The notes beneath the pieces were generated by a model. That model was not told where the DNA came from. It saw only the letters and a program-made list of their open reading frames with translations, and ran no database searches. From Eucalyptus grandis (taxonomy: Eukaryota > Streptophyta > Magnoliopsida > Myrtales > Myrtaceae), in the NCBI RefSeq assembly GCF_016545825.1, contig NC_052622.1:43237263-43301262 (forward strand): a stretch of 64,000 bases of DNA, in the 5' to 3' direction. Shown here in pieces: positions 44,640 to 58,567 of this stretch (position 1 is the first letter of the stretch; each line of letters starts with the position of its first letter). The translations under genes and the position numbers were made by a program.

Positions 44640-47600
44640 TAGGTACCGATCCTCACTGTCTGTGATGGGTGCTGGGCTTGTATTCTTGAATTGTTGGAGG
44701 CTCGGAGCACGTTACCTGTTTGACGAATTGCCTGAACGGGATGTAACTTGCAAACCCTCTTTGAATGGTATGGCACTGTGATTTATAGGTTGAATTTTAT
44801 GTTCTTGGCTGCCGGGACTTGTCTTTCAAGTCAAATGCATGGGTAAGCACTGTACTTCGTGAATGTCTAGTCAATGTACGCATGCTAGATTGAATTCGTA
44901 ATGGTCCGAATTCTCACGTGGGGGAATACAGTTAATACAGCAGTTGATTACGACTGGTTACTAAAAGATTCTGTGAGAGTGTAGCTGAGCCAAGTTCTCC
45001 CTCTAACTAATTCACCATCAATTGTCCGCCAAAGACTGGCTTGCAAGTCTAAATATTATAACCTTGCGACTCAGATATTCCAGTTGTACCTGACTGAAAG
45101 GTTTTGTTAATTTCATCTCTCTGATGGACATTTGTCTTTGGTCCTAGCTTTCTGCTTAGATAGTTATCATTTAACTGGTGAATATAATATAGGCGCTGGG
45201 GCATTAAGGACCATATGAAATTTTAATTTCCACTTCTTCAGATATAGATTGACTTCATTTCTGACTATCTTTGGTCTATGACACATTGTTGAACTTGCCA
45301 GACCTCTAAACCTTACGTTGAAGATTGTTCAAAGTTCTCAAGAATTCTCGACTGTACTAGCTAGTACTAGCAAGGGCATCAAACTTGCAGTTTTCGATTC
45401 TATTCTTGCTATATGCTCAAGTAAAGGATCACTGTTTAAATATAAAATAGATCAATTCACTTATTAAACCTCTATAGAGGCATTTTGGCAAGTAGTTGAC
45501 GTGAATAATGTGGTGTCTGCACAAGCAGAATACTATTGCACCCGTGAGAATTTTTCTGCTGCATGTCGTAGGGTGACCTTCATTGCCAAAAATTTTAGCT
45601 GTTGGGAAATGGATTAATTATGTTATATAGTATATTTCTTAACAGTCTCTGTAATGTTTAAACCTGACCTTACGCATGGAATGACACAGAATCTGGATTA
45701 AACCTCACCACCAAAACCAAAAAAATGCAATTACAGGAAATTAGATAGTATGACAATTAAAGGGTGTTGTAGAATTCCAACTCTTGACCCGGGCTCTTAT
45801 ATCAAATTAGACAACAATTTTGGAGAAGTCCTAAGTTATCAGGATTTGAGTCCATATATACATTAAAAACAACTCTTAACTCATGCTCTGTTTATTAGCT
45901 TGGAACAATTTGATGTGGGCTTTAATCAGTAATGTATTCCCTTGAGTCTTTTCTGGAGGTGCTCTGGTCTCAGTGAGCGTTCTCAAGGTCAATCCTGGGC
46001 TGCTTTCATGCCTTTATGTGACGAGTCAAATCTGGCATTGGTTGAAATGTATGTGCTATCCTTGCATGCAGAATATCCAAAGGGAGGTTTTGAACTTCGA
46101 ACATGGACCTGGCCTCAATAGTAGCCCTTTAGTTATCTGTTGGTCTCAGAGCTTACTGGGCTATGAGACAGTATAAGACTGAGCCCTTAGATTATTATGG
46201 TGTGCAGTGTATGTGTCATACCTAAGTAATATTGGGTGTGTGCTTCCATCTTAAAGCACCTTATTTCAGTCCACAAATGGTTATTATGCTGCTTGTGTTA
46301 CTGTGGGCTGTTGATATGGAATATCCATCATGGAACCTTTTGTCCTTCATTTAGAGGATGTCTGTTGCACTTAAGTCCTCCTCCCACTATTTTACCTGGT
46401 CAGAGTGTGGAATTCTGGTCTGAAGATTGACAATTAAGCCTTTCTGCATGCATACCATAACATTTGCTTTAGCTTTTATGGATCTTCTAAGATCAATCTG
46501 GCTAAAATGGCCCAAAAATTGCAGAAAAAAAAGAAAGACATCTGCATGTTAATTTGTTCCTTATTAACTAGATGCCATTTCTTGAGGATTTGGAGAGTTC
46601 ACCAATATGTATAGGCAGTAGATGTAATTTGTGAGATTGATGTTCCAATTGTAGAAGTGGCTAGCTAAACTGCCAATATTGCCCCTTGTACGATTTTTGG
46701 GGTAATTCAATGCTTCTTGATAGCTTTTACCTACACAAGGCTTATTTATATTTGGTTCTTTAACGATCTTTGGTGCACCTGTGGTGGTCAAAGTGGTCAG
46801 GTTTTCATGGTGGTTCTCACTTCACTGTCAATAGATTTGGGATGTAGCAGAGTGAAATGCAATCAAATCTAGAGGACATGAGACATTGTTGGAGCTTTCT
46901 GCAATGATTGTAGATCATGATTGCTCGGTTGCTATAGGTGCAGTCTCTGAGGGTGCTGGTTATGATCTGCATGGCATTGTGTTGGTAGCAGTGGCAACGT
47001 GCTGTTCCTCTGTGTATCTAGTCTCTAACTTCTCCATCATAGACTAATTGGAACTATGGCAATTGTCTGATGACCTTTTCCGATTGAAATCAGGTTTTTT
47101 GAAACTGATTATTTAGGCCACAATTGACTTTCTATAGGAACTAGGAAGTACTCGAGGAAATCATTTATCTTATGACCATATATAACTTTTCCTAGCCATC
47201 TATTTGAAATGCTTAGGAGGTGGGGTGTCACACCTTTGTTCCTCAGAACGTACGTCTAAAGTGTTATCCTTTCCTCTCCATTCACCACCATCCAGAGTCA
47301 CTGAAATATTTTGTGCCAGATAACTGGTATGTGATTATAAGAGATGTGGAGATGATCAGATCAATTTATGTATTGCATTCTATTCCAGGACCTTCTGATT
47401 GCAGATGTGCCATTGCCATGGAAGCTTAAAACTAAAGTAGCTTCCTTGGACCTTGGCAAAAGAACTGAGTTAACAGAGTACGTCATGTACCTTGTTGTCT
47501 TCCCTTTGAAATGTAAATAGTCCTTTCATTTTGTGAAAAGCTTATGGAAATGGAGGAATTATGGATATAGAGAGTAGAGAGATAGAAAAGGGGGAGGGGG

Positions 47601-48350
47601 TGTGGTGGTGGGGAGAGGGAACAGAGTATAATATTTGTTGGGTTTGGACTATTTGGCAACCTTGCCTTTAGATACGAAGACAGCTTTATCATTGCATCAA
47701 TATTTTCTCCTTTATTCTTGGGATATTATATCGCCCAATTATTTCAAGATTCGTGACATGACATCTCAACCTCTCGACTGTTCAGTGTGTTCTGCCTTCA
47801 ATCCGTAACACTGTACGTGGCATTTAGAACAAAGTATGATTCTGCCATGGTTGTTGAGAAGAAGAGAAATAGAAATGTTCCTTTGGTCTCAGTCCCAGAC
47901 AATTGAGCTGTCAGTTAACTGATAACGTTTGTCATCTCTTCTATTTGTGAATCCATAATGGTGTAATTCTCACCAAAAAAATAAATTGTTTTCTCTCTCT
48001 TTTTATCCCTATACCGTAATTCAAGAAAAGCATGAAAACATTATTGTTTCAATTATTTCAGTTGTGATGACCAAAATAAGTATCTAGTTGCTTTTTCTCT
48101 TTAATAGTTGACAAAAACATCGAAAAATTATGATTGCCAACATAATAATGACACTAACATAAAAATGGGAAAGTTAATTTATCTTTGGAGAACTTTTCTA
48201 ATATTTAGATAGGCCAGATGCATAATTTAGCAATGATACAAGTGAAACTTGACCTCAGGTTTTTGAAAACATTTCTTTAGAGGCACTTTGGCACTTATAA
48301 TAGACCCAGGAGAGCTCAGAAAACTAACAGTTATCTCAAAGATGGAATGG
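44640..48350. other. Intergenic; no gene recognised
   Basis: Unlike the transposon-rich regions, this stretch has low repeat content and ordinary composition, but I find no conserved frame, tRNA or clear splice series. It may hold the BolA 3' UTR at the start or an unannotated non-coding transcript; nothing in the sequence decides this. Confidence 0.35.
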
Positions 48351-48354
48351 GACA

Positions 48355-49115
48355 AGTGCTCGCAGTAGTACCGACACTGATATACAACGCAACACGTTGA
48401 CACGTCGTTTCGTCTTCAAAAAATATGCGACGCGACCCGACACGTCGACAACGTTTTTAAAAAAATAGTAATTTTATATTAAATATATATTTTTATATAT
48501 ACATAATAAATTATCATTTTTATGATTATTTCAATCAAATTAATTTGAATCAAATTTATAAATAATTAATTAATTAAAAAACCCAGGATGAATATACACT
48601 AAAAACATTAATCCAATATATATTAATATCATTCATTATTTCAATTTGACAAATTTAACTTTATTTCAATAATTCATAAAACTTGGAAAAAAAAAAAAAA
48701 GTGATCCATATTCGGACTCACATGTTAGATATATTGGAATAGAAGAAAAAAAAAATTAATGAGTGAATTATGTATCACAGGAAGTAGGAGTCGAAGAAAA
48801 TACTAGATTTTTTCTTTTTCCATTTATTATTTTTATTATTATGTTTTATTTTTTTCACACGCTCCCCCACCCACACACACACATATATATTGACCTCTTA
48901 TTTATTGAATTTTTAAAATTGATCTCGATATCAAAATCACGTGTCGAAAACTTGTGTGTCAAAATTCTGACTCTAGTATTGAAGAGTGTCGAGAAAGTTA
49001 ATTTGGTGTAGAATTTTCCAATATGTGTTGACCAAATATCAGAGAGTGTCAGAGAGTGTCCAAATGTGTCCGACACGACAAAAAAGCTCTTGGAGAGTGT
49101 CGTTGCTTCATAGAT
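48355..49115. repeat. Possible inverted-repeat element with CGACAC-rich ends
   Basis: The left part (48370-48450) carries 'ccgacactg', 'gttgacacgtcg', 'cgacacgtcg'. The right part (49020-49105) carries 'gagagtgtc' repeats, 'gtccgacacgac' and 'agagtgtcg', so CGACACT faces AGTGTCG across an AT-rich middle. It looks like a decayed non-autonomous transposon, but I could not define TIR ends or a target duplication. Confidence 0.35.
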
Positions 49116-49119
49116 TACT

Positions 49120-51480
49120 ACTCATTTGTTACACAAGTGAAACTTGAGTTGCGTGTTTTCTTTCTAATACCATCTACATGAAATACCTGTTAATTGTTAG
49201 ATTAAAGCTAGTGTTACAACATCATCTTCCTTGTTTGGACTCCTCTAGAGCATAGCTGAATACCAGTCCTTGTCAACAGCCCAGCAGTGCCCATGTGACT
49301 GTGGGTTGGTGTTTGAATGAAAGTAGGGTTCTTTTACTCTAATAATGTCGATTTTCTTATTGAGATGGAGACGGATGAACCTAAGCCCCATTTGATTTTA
49401 AAATAAAGCGCCAACCTTGATATTTCAATTCTCATCTGTTCTTTATTAATTCACCCTTTTATTAGTTGATCTTTAGGCGCCGCCTGTCACCACTTCAAGC
49501 TTCGCCTCGTAAACCTAAGAAGAGCACAAACAAATGATTGTAAATCAACTAAATAGAAATTTTATCGACAGAGAATTAAATATTGTAGGACCCCATTTGT
49601 TCTTTTATTGTTCTTTTTCCATTTTCCTCCCGCAAAAAAGCTCTGTTTTGTGGTAGAGATGCTCTTGAATACAAGTGCAATAACTAATAGCTGCCTTTTG
49701 CTTTCTTTTCCTGTTCTTTTGTTTTTCCCTCTCTCCACTCTTTCTTCCACCAATTTCGAATGGCCTTTGTACTTTACTCATCTTGGATGCCTCTTCCTTT
49801 TGGTACGGTCTTAATGATAGAGCATTAGATTCTATTGCACTGTATGAGAAGATTTCGCAGTACTAGGAATACATTATAACAAAAACAAATCCTCTTGATC
49901 ATTGTTTTGGGGATTACCTAGTAAAGTTAGTCAAAGACTATAGTCAAAGACTATTACTTTGGCGGTCAAGATGAAGATAAAGAAGATGGAAGAACATAAA
50001 GTGGGATGTTTCCTCTTAAGGACCTTAGAAGCTCCTTGAACCGGCACTAGGAAAAAAGGGTAGCATGACAAGTAATCAACATCTTCACGTCGATGAAAAT
50101 TTTTAAACAATGATCATTTGGCGGAACGTACTTCGAAAACTCCAATGATCAATATAACAGCTGAAGATACTTTATTTTCGGGAAAACTAAAATTATCAGT
50201 TGGTGTCCTCACATGCATCAACCAATTCCAAAAGGAATAAAACCATTGTTATCAGTGCCTGCAATTTTTCTCTTTTGTTTCGGATGGCTCACTATGACCA
50301 AGAATTCATCAGTATGAGTGGTCAATTATGCATATTGTCATGAATATACACAAAAAACCTAAAAAACATTCGAGTAGTGTCAGGGACTAACGATGAGATA
50401 TATTGAAAGAGACGAATGCTTATGTTGAATGACAACGACAAGATATATTGAAAGAGATGGATGCCTATGCCGAATGACAAATTCTTCTTTTACATTATCA
50501 AAGTTTGGAGGGTCCCTTGTCGACTAATCTATTTTTTCTGCACATGGATTCACGTATCTACTGCTTCTACAGAACTCTTTTTAGTTCGTCATCTTCTTTC
50601 ATTGTTTTATCTGAGTTCATGGGAGATGCTTCTTTAGCACATCCACCCACAATTTATTAAGTACACGGTGCACCTAAACCTTTTTCCATCTTATCTTATC
50701 CTAGATCTTCTCTGTATTCCTTGTCTCTTTAGTAACTCTTCGGAGCCGATGGATCCTGGCTCTTTCTTTCGCCTCTTCCCATAAAGATTTCGAAGCTGCT
50801 CAAGATTCTCCACCAAGCCATTTTTCCCACTTGTTTAACAGCACACACAACAACATCAATTTTAAAATTTCAGATGAGGGAATGAAAGTTCAACAGTATG
50901 AAGCTTCGGTTCTGTATTGTTTATGCGGATGGTCATTGTTTAATTCCACGGAATCGTGAATAGAGACTTTCCAAAAACCAAGGCCATAGGCAAGCCCTGC
51001 CTGATTCTTCTCCTAGCAACAAGCAAAGACCTGGAGGTGTCAGAAACTGTCCAGTTTAAAGTAGACCAAGCTAGTTCATGATGATGGAAAAAAAATCTGA
51101 TTGTTAATGTATAGAACAGAGTCACAGCTAGCGGTCGATTATATTAGAATGGGGTTGAAGCAATCACCACCCTTTGGGATTGTTCTATTTTTGGGTATCT
51201 AGCTACAAAAATAATGATCGACTTATCACCACATGCCTCTTAACGCCTATACTCTTTTTATAGCCAGAGTTTTGATAAAAGCCCTCAGCTTTCAATTTCC
51301 CTTACCTTCCAAACCTTATCCCTCAACAATTCTTAGCTCAATCTACCTATTGTTTCTCATCCTAGAAGCTATCAATTTCATGGTTCATTCTTTCTAGTTG
51401 TGCTATGCGTATGGCATTTGGTGTTTTCGATGTGCAAATTGCTCTATTCACATATCCGTTAGATTGAGCATCTATTCTTT
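49120..51480. other. Intergenic; no gene recognised
   Basis: Short unrelated frames only. A short internal duplication ('gagatatattgaaagagacg' at about 50395 and 'aagatatattgaaagagatg' at about 50440) is the only structure noted. Confidence 0.35.
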
Positions 51481-51488
51481 CACATTTA

Positions 51489-52326
51489 GGCTTCGTTCGT
51501 TTCGCAAAAAATTAGCCATTTCCGGAAAATATTTTCCAAAAGTCATTTTCCAGTAAAATGACAATATTTTCTGATATTCAATTAAAACCTAAAAATATTT
51601 CGGAAAATATTTTCCGGTGTTTGGTAAGGAAAATATTTTCTAAGACTTCATCACTTAGGCGTGTATCGCTTACTGACCTATAAATCCATCAAATATGAAC
51701 TTACCTTTACTATGCAAACTTACTTCATATCTTTATTCCCTCATTGTCGTCAAACGTTCATTTACTTTAAAAAATTTCGTATGGATTTTAAAAAGAAGTA
51801 AAAAAGAAAAGAAGCAAAGCATGTAAAATCTTCCAATTAAGTGGCTTGTAAACAAAAGAAAAAAGAAACAAAGCATGTAAAGCTCTTTGCTTGAGCAATC
51901 TACAATTGTAGGATAAAATAAATAATGAAAAGGATAGCAAGAGTGTAAAGCGCGAGCTTGAGATCGATGAGCTCAAGGTTCGCTTGGCAATAGCCGACGA
52001 TTAGCCAAGAAAGAAGAAGATGGGAAACAAAGAAAAAAAAAAAAGAAAAGAAATAGAAAATTAAAAATAATTCGAACAAAAAAAAAAGGAAAAAAAAAAG
52101 GGGGAGGAAGAAGTGAAGATTTGTAGAGTTGTGAGATAAGAAAGATCAAGTGAGGAAAATATTTTCAACTTTTCAAAAGTGGAAAACATTTTCTCTTAAT
52201 TTAGAAAACTTTTTTCTTTTCGTAGAAAATATTTTCTACGCAAGGAATTCATTTTCCGTAAAACAAATATTGGAAAATTCGGAAAACATTTTCTTAGAAA
52301 TTATTTTCCGCGAAACGAATAAAGCC
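51489..52326. mobile_element. PIF/Harbinger-type MITE with palindromic sub-repeats, 838 bp
   Basis: Ends are inverted: GGCTTCGTTCGTTTCGC at the left and, on the minus strand, GGCTTTATTCGTTTCGCGG at the right. TTA flanks it at 51486-51488 and 52327-52329. The arms are filled with GGAAAATATTTTCC-type palindromes (about 51525, 51602, 52160-52310). The interior is A/G-rich. It is a different subfamily from the GC-core elements because both TIR sequence and sub-repeats differ. No transposase. Confidence 0.75.
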
Positions 52327-52329
52327 TTA

Positions 52330-54685
52330 GCCTAAGTTGATGCTGCCATTGAATCTTACATGGTGATTGGCATGCTAGTTGGACGCATCTCGCTCAGGGT
52401 GACTTGATATTGAGAGATGAAAGAGCCACATGTCCGTTGTTTTAAGCTTATGATGTATTTCTTCATTATCTTGTGTCACTGCGATGGCGCACTAATCTGT
52501 AGGTCACTGCTGATCATTGCAAAACAACCTACCTTATCAATTTGATGTTGAAACTTATCTAAAAGAAAATGAACATGATTGGCCTCATGTTTGTGCCATA
52601 CCCCAGAAATATTTATGTAGCTACCCCAAAGTCGAGGGAGGATGTCATCGTTATTTGTGGTTATATCTATCAATTGTGCTAGTTTTACTTTATATGGTTT
52701 CTCTAGGGTAGCATTGTGTCATGTACTGTTCAATCTTTATACAGTCTTTGAGATTGACATGCAAATGAAAGTTCAAGCACACCATAGCCTCATATGAAAT
52801 TTGTACACCCCAGCTTTCCCTTTCTTGATGAGGAAAGATGGACCACAAATCTCACGTGCAGTGGATTTTGCACTCGTAAGCGTGAAATGGGTTCAAGAGA
52901 AGCAATTCAATCTGGGTGCAAGATTCAATCAAAACTTCCAAGTGCTCCAGCCTAAGGAGCCATGAAAAGTACTAGCAACAGAGGTGCGAGGTGCACTAGA
53001 AAAAGTGTGCATACGTACATATATGTAAATGATAGAGGAAATGGGGTTCACGAAATGATGACAGGAGGGACCCAAACTCCCCCATCCACAGCTTAGCTTA
53101 GCAACAAAGCATGAACCGCCCCAGCAAGAAGATGGTGCACTAATCTTCAAATTCAAGCAAGTACGAAGCATGCCTCCTTGCCTATCCAGACCAACCTAAA
53201 GGACCCCATGCAACAACGAAGGAAAAGGGAATCTCAACATGCTAGATACCCTTTTGAAATTGACCCTTCCTACTTAAGAAGCGCCAAATTGATAAATAAA
53301 AGGAGGAGGAAAAAAAAAAGAAGAGAGAGATTTCCCCCCTCCCTTAGTAAAATGCGCAAGAGCGCCGTCAGGTGGAGCCACCCCACTACCACCACCAAAC
53401 TTGGACTGCAGTGGGTTATACAGTTCGATCTTTGGACGCTACATAGCCCCTAAACCGTGACTCCTCTGGTGTCTCCATCTGTAGGCTCATGCCCAGTCTA
53501 CGTTAAATAGGAACACTAGCATTTTATCTCATTCATTCCCTCGAAAACAAACTATGGTTTTTGGCTAATGCCCAGGACTTTGATTTATTCGATTTTGTTA
53601 ATAACCTCTCAAGCAATGAACTGATGGTAAAGTTAATGGAGTCTTGCCAACATTGCAGATATCGCAGATCTTCTACTTAGAATTTTAATCCGCATGTGTC
53701 TATCCCCTACGCTCTCACATGTTGCTGTCTGCGGAATGATATTATGATGGGTGGCGGGTTGGTTTCAAAAGGGACCAGCTCACTAAAGAAGCCTAAAAAA
53801 TGTTCATAAATTTAAAGCAGGAAGCTTCGTGAACACAAGATTATAATGCTTGCCCATATTTTAAAATTATTCTGACAAACAAATGCATTAAAGCTAGACT
53901 GATTTGATAGAATACATGAAAAGTCAAGACTGGCAAAGCCCACATGCTCAACTAAGCTTAGATGCAACGCCAGTATACCAGACATTTGGCCAAATTTTAA
54001 TGAACCATAAGTCGGCAAAGCTTTTGATCCAGATGGGGTATGGAACTTGGAATTTCAAGAGCAAAAAGAAGGAACCAACTAAGTACGTGAGAGTACATAG
54101 AATTCTCTCTTCAAAGGCCACCTTGATGGAGTCAAAAACAATCATTTGAAAGTGGAGCATGCATTTGATTATGCCCTAGCTGTTAATTACGTTTTGTCCC
54201 CTCGATTTCGCGGTTGATTACTTCCCTTTAATTACTACCCGTCCAAGGGAAGACAGCACACCCGCCCACATGCACACTTTTTCATTCGGCTCGCCCTATT
54301 TGCTTAAGAAAAGAATTCACTTTCCAGCGAAAGAATGCGAAATTAGATTTTAAAACCATGAGATGCCATATAATTACATTGATATCTCGACATTGCTATA
54401 TCGTTTCTTTTATTCTTTTTTCCTGCGATAGGGAATTCACCTAAATTATTGTCCTACGATATGCTCGTACGTTCTTATAGATAGATCAGTTGAAAGGTCA
54501 TGAAAAGTCCACAATTTTCCTGGACGGTGCAAAAGGTGAAAACTTTAGGATGGTGGCAGATATTATGAGAAATGGACATTGGTTTTGAATATACCCGCGC
54601 ATTATAAAGGCTCATGATTTTATCAATTTCACTGTGAGACAATGACCTGACTTTAGATTCAAATTCAGGTTAGCTCCTTAGAATG
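52330..54685. other. Intergenic; no gene recognised
   Basis: Frames of 60-90 codons occur on both strands but none resembles a known family or shows matching splice sites. Confidence 0.35.
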
Positions 54686-54690
54686 CGTAA

Positions 54691-55703
54691 GGCGCATTTG
54701 ATAACCATTTTGTTTTTGAAAACAATTTCTGATCAGAAATTATTCTTTTCTATTCTGTTTCCGGGAACAATTTCTGAGCAAAAGAACATATTTGATAACT
54801 GCACAAAATTTATAATTTTAGAATAGAAAAAGAAAAAAAATGCATTTGGTAATTACATAAAATTTCTTTTCCAATTCTTTTTCAATTACCTTTTTAGATG
54901 AGTGTAAATTTGATATTGAATTCTCACGGACCACTCACCAATATAATTATTTTCTTATGAGTGAAGAAATCATATTATATTTTATTATATTTTCAACTTC
55001 AATTTCAAAAGAATTCAAATTTAGAATTCTATTCTATTCTAAAATTTTATCAAATCATAGAAATTCTATTGATTAATTATATTTATACTAAGTAATAAAA
55101 ATATTAACTAATCATACTTTTTTAAATAGTAAATAATAAACTATAATAAACTATAAATATAAATAATAAATACAAAATTAAAATACAAAATTAAATATGT
55201 ATTCTATATATAGCAAAATTTCAATTCCTACTTCGATCATTTTTATATATTTTAAATAATTTTATTTTTTTTCCTTTTTTTCCTTTTTCTTCTTTTTTTT
55301 TTCCTTTCTTTCTCCCCTTATTCTTCTTCTTCTTCTTCAAGGTGGCCGATCGGCGACCGGCGGACGAAGGCCGGCAACCTCACCAAAGCGTCACCGGCTC
55401 TCGACGAGGCCGTGCCTCGTCGGCCGAGCCTCATCAGCGCCCAGGCGAGGCCCGCCTAGCCACCGGCAACGGTGGGCAGCGGCGGCAGCAACACTTGAAG
55501 AACAAGAAGAAAGAGGAGGAAAAAAAGTAAACTTGACTTTAGAATTGTTTCGGGAACAAAGAATCAACTTTTTTTTTATTCTTGATTCTACTCCAAATTG
55601 TTCCGAGAACAAAAATTTTATCAAATGCAATTTTGTTCAAAAACCACTCCCGAAACAAAAGAATAAAAATAAACATTGTTTGGTTGGTTACCAAACAGGC
55701 CCA
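54691..55703. mobile_element. PIF/Harbinger-like element with GC-rich core, about 1.0 kb
   Basis: Begins GGCGCATTTGATAACC after TAA (54688-54690) and ends, on the minus strand, TGGGCCTGTTTGGTAACC before TAG (55704-55706). The long AT-rich left arm (54820-55260) may include extra inserted sequence. The core (55340-55490) has CGGCGACC/GGCGAGGC words, preceded by a CTTCTTCTTC tract and followed by an A/G-rich tract, as in the other family members. Confidence 0.65.
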
Positions 55704-55709
55704 TAGTGT

Positions 55710-58555
55710 ACTTTATAATCAAAAGAGCAGGATCGATGCATAGCTAATTTTTTGTTATTTTGTATTCATCTTGTATCCACATTATTATTATTATTGTTAC
55801 CCAAATGGATGGAAAAACCTAGACATTATCTTATTCTTATCTAATTTATTTTTTTGGGGGGGAAATTGGATAAATATTTTACTTGCTTATTCAATCTTCA
55901 CTAGTTTTAAACAGTACTATTTTCCTTTGTTCTCTTTCTAATAACAAGAAAAGAATTTATCTCTCTTACTAATATATGACAAGATTTTATTTAGTTAGCA
56001 TGGTTACATATCACAACTCTGGCGAAAACAAAAAAGATGAAAATCGTAAATGATGGCCACTGTTGGATCTTTTTTCTCGCATTGCAGACTGAAGTTTCTC
56101 CCACCAATCTCATCGTGCCTAATATGCATACTTCTATATACCAACTGCTTTTGTGAATACGTATAGCTCTGGAACTTATTCGAAAACCTAATCAAGAGGG
56201 ACATGAATTCATCCAAAACTCACCGAACTCTGACCCAAAACATTGAAGATTGCGAGAAAGTTAAATCACTTTCTGGTGAGCTTTGCTGTTCGTTAAGAGT
56301 TTGGTATACGATAATGTAATTAAACTGAAAGAACTTATGACCCATCCCTAGTTTTTCTAAACATAGGAGTCAGTGAAAAGGTCATTGACCTAACAAAAGA
56401 GCGAAATAAAACAACTTTGAGAAGAAAGAGACCACTAAAGGGGAGAACTGTAGGAGACACCACATATAGTGCAACTGAGATAGCTATTTCAATTCCAAAT
56501 TTGATGGTGACCCTTTTTGACGATCAATCAGGACATATGATATGATATACAGCACTATGATTTATATCACACGTTGATTGATTCGTGACTCGACGTACGA
56601 CGTATGACAAGATTCAAAGGGTCCTGATTAAGTGAACGTGCATTCGTCTTGATCTCCAAGCCGCTAGGAAGGGGTTAAGCATGTGATGTCCCAACATCAA
56701 GTATGTGCATTTCAAACTTCTTTGTTTTTATCATTTGACGAAGCAACGTAAACCTTAAATAAGAAAGATTATTCGATCATAAATCGTCCATTTTTATCCC
56801 TTGAAAATGAATTATTATAGCTGTTACTGTACCCTTATTGACCAATACTACAAAAATTAAAAGTGGTAATGAAAAGAGAGAGATTCAAAATTAGGGTTAA
56901 GGCGCTACATGAACTTTGTTTAATTAGTTCTTTCAGCAAACTCCATTAGGCCATTATTATCCTTTCAAAAACTACTTGTGTATATATTTTTGCACTAAGG
57001 ATATTTCTCTATGGACAAAAAAAAAGGAAATTGAGAGATTCCCAAAAGAAATATAAAGGGAAAAAGTGTAAGAAAAAGGGTGGGGTCATTGGGTTGGCAA
57101 TGGCCGAGCTTCATAATTCTTTGGTTCCATGGGACTTCCCTATCTGCTTCCTGGGGTCAGACAAGAGACCCCATTTCCCCATTGTCACAATACTGAACGT
57201 GCATGACTACGGATTTTTTTTTCCCTCAAATTTTTTTTAAAAAATAAAAGCACTGAATTTATTTTTTCAGTAATACATATCTATGAACTTATTTATTTAT
57301 GGATTTGGAGACACCTCACACCAAAACCACAATTCTAGAGGCAACGACTGCCTCTAGTCATTTTTGCCAAAACCATCACCGAACAACTTGGATCCTCCAA
57401 AGGTCATTACTCGTTGATTTTGAAATGGTCTTGATCCATCTTTTTCAAGGCGTGTTGAATTTATGGCATGATGTGTGATTTTTAGCAATTAATTTCGGTG
57501 TCCTTTTCTAGCTTATAATAATCAAGGTTCATGTCCTTCCTCTTATCTTCGCATTAGTACCGCATTGATAAGGTCTTTTCAGTCAATGGTAGGTATCATA
57601 GTAGAAGGTAAAGTAGAAAAAGTAATTGGGGTACATAATTTATCATCAATCAATTGTTACAACTTTACTTTCACTAAGGCAATAGTGCTCGAAAAAATTC
57701 AAAATATAGCCACCCTTTCTTTTTTTCATCAACTTGTTTTTTCTTCCTTCATGCCGCTCAACCTCGATATGTTCCAACTGAGTACGCATATGGCTGAGTG
57801 ATCAACGACTTGAGAGCGGGGAGCTTGAGCGCAAGGTAACCAGGTTCCGAATCTCGCGGTTGTGGAAAGGAAAAAGAAAAATGCAAAACCTAGAAAAGCA
57901 AAAGTATCCCTAAGAAAAGAAATAAAGGAGCTTGCATCGCCTAGGAAAATACTTGGAAAAGTCCAAGCACGGTCTCATCTTGTTTATAGCATACCAACTG
58001 AGAATCATATAATTGAACTGTCTTAAACATGGACGTGTCCCGATATCAACACCAGGACTTTGTCAAATGACATAATCCCTTGAAAAAGAAATGCAACATC
58101 CCAAATACTCAAGTACCCATCAGGGGGAACCCAAACGACAAGCTCTTAAAGAAGCATGAGTGCTCATAGCGATAAGGCTGGGGAAATTTTAAATCTCACA
58201 CCAATTGTTGTCTTCCATCCCACTATTGTATTTTATATGCGGGATGTAATGATCGATGAATTGATGATCTACTTCGTTATTAAAGACTCTCTACAGCTAG
58301 AGTCACTCAGTAATGGACAACGCTGCATGTTGGAGCGGCGTTAAATTGAAAATTTGGATTAGGTTCCGTTGTTTAAGCTGTAAATTATGATGAATAATTT
58401 GGCTTTAACTTTCTTATTAGTCAATGAACGCCACTACAAAGAAAAGAAATCCTCAAAGTTTCCTTTAAACATCGAACGGCTCTGGCGTCTGGGGTCCGAT
58501 CGAGGGCGGGGATTCGTTCAGGAGGGAGAAAGTAGTTCGGTGTTTAAGCGTCTCA
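55710..58555. other. Intergenic; no protein gene recognised
   Basis: No convincing coding frame. It contains a tRNA-like SINE head at about 57790-57865, described separately. Confidence 0.35.
57790..57865 (+). repeat. tRNA-like sequence, probable SINE head
   Basis: A box-A-like TGGCTGAGTGATCAACG is followed about 50 bases later by a box-B-like AGGTTCCGAATCTCGCG. It cannot fold into a normal tRNA with paired acceptor ends, and an A-rich stretch follows, so a tRNA-derived SINE relic is more likely than a tRNA gene. Confidence 0.4.
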
Positions 58556-58558
58556 AGC

Positions 58559-58567
58559 TTTTATAAA
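58559..58567 (+). promoter_or_regulatory. Candidate TATA box of the DUF4408/DUF761 gene
   Basis: TTTATAAAG, followed about 30 bp later by a mixed pyrimidine region that could hold the start site. The nearest plus-strand gene starts at 59361, so the leader would be about 770 bp and may contain an intron (a GTAAGT occurs at 59078). Confidence 0.35.

Noticed and set aside
57790..57865. Possible tRNA-Leu/Ser-type gene
   Set aside because: T-arm has an inserted base and the acceptor stem cannot be formed.
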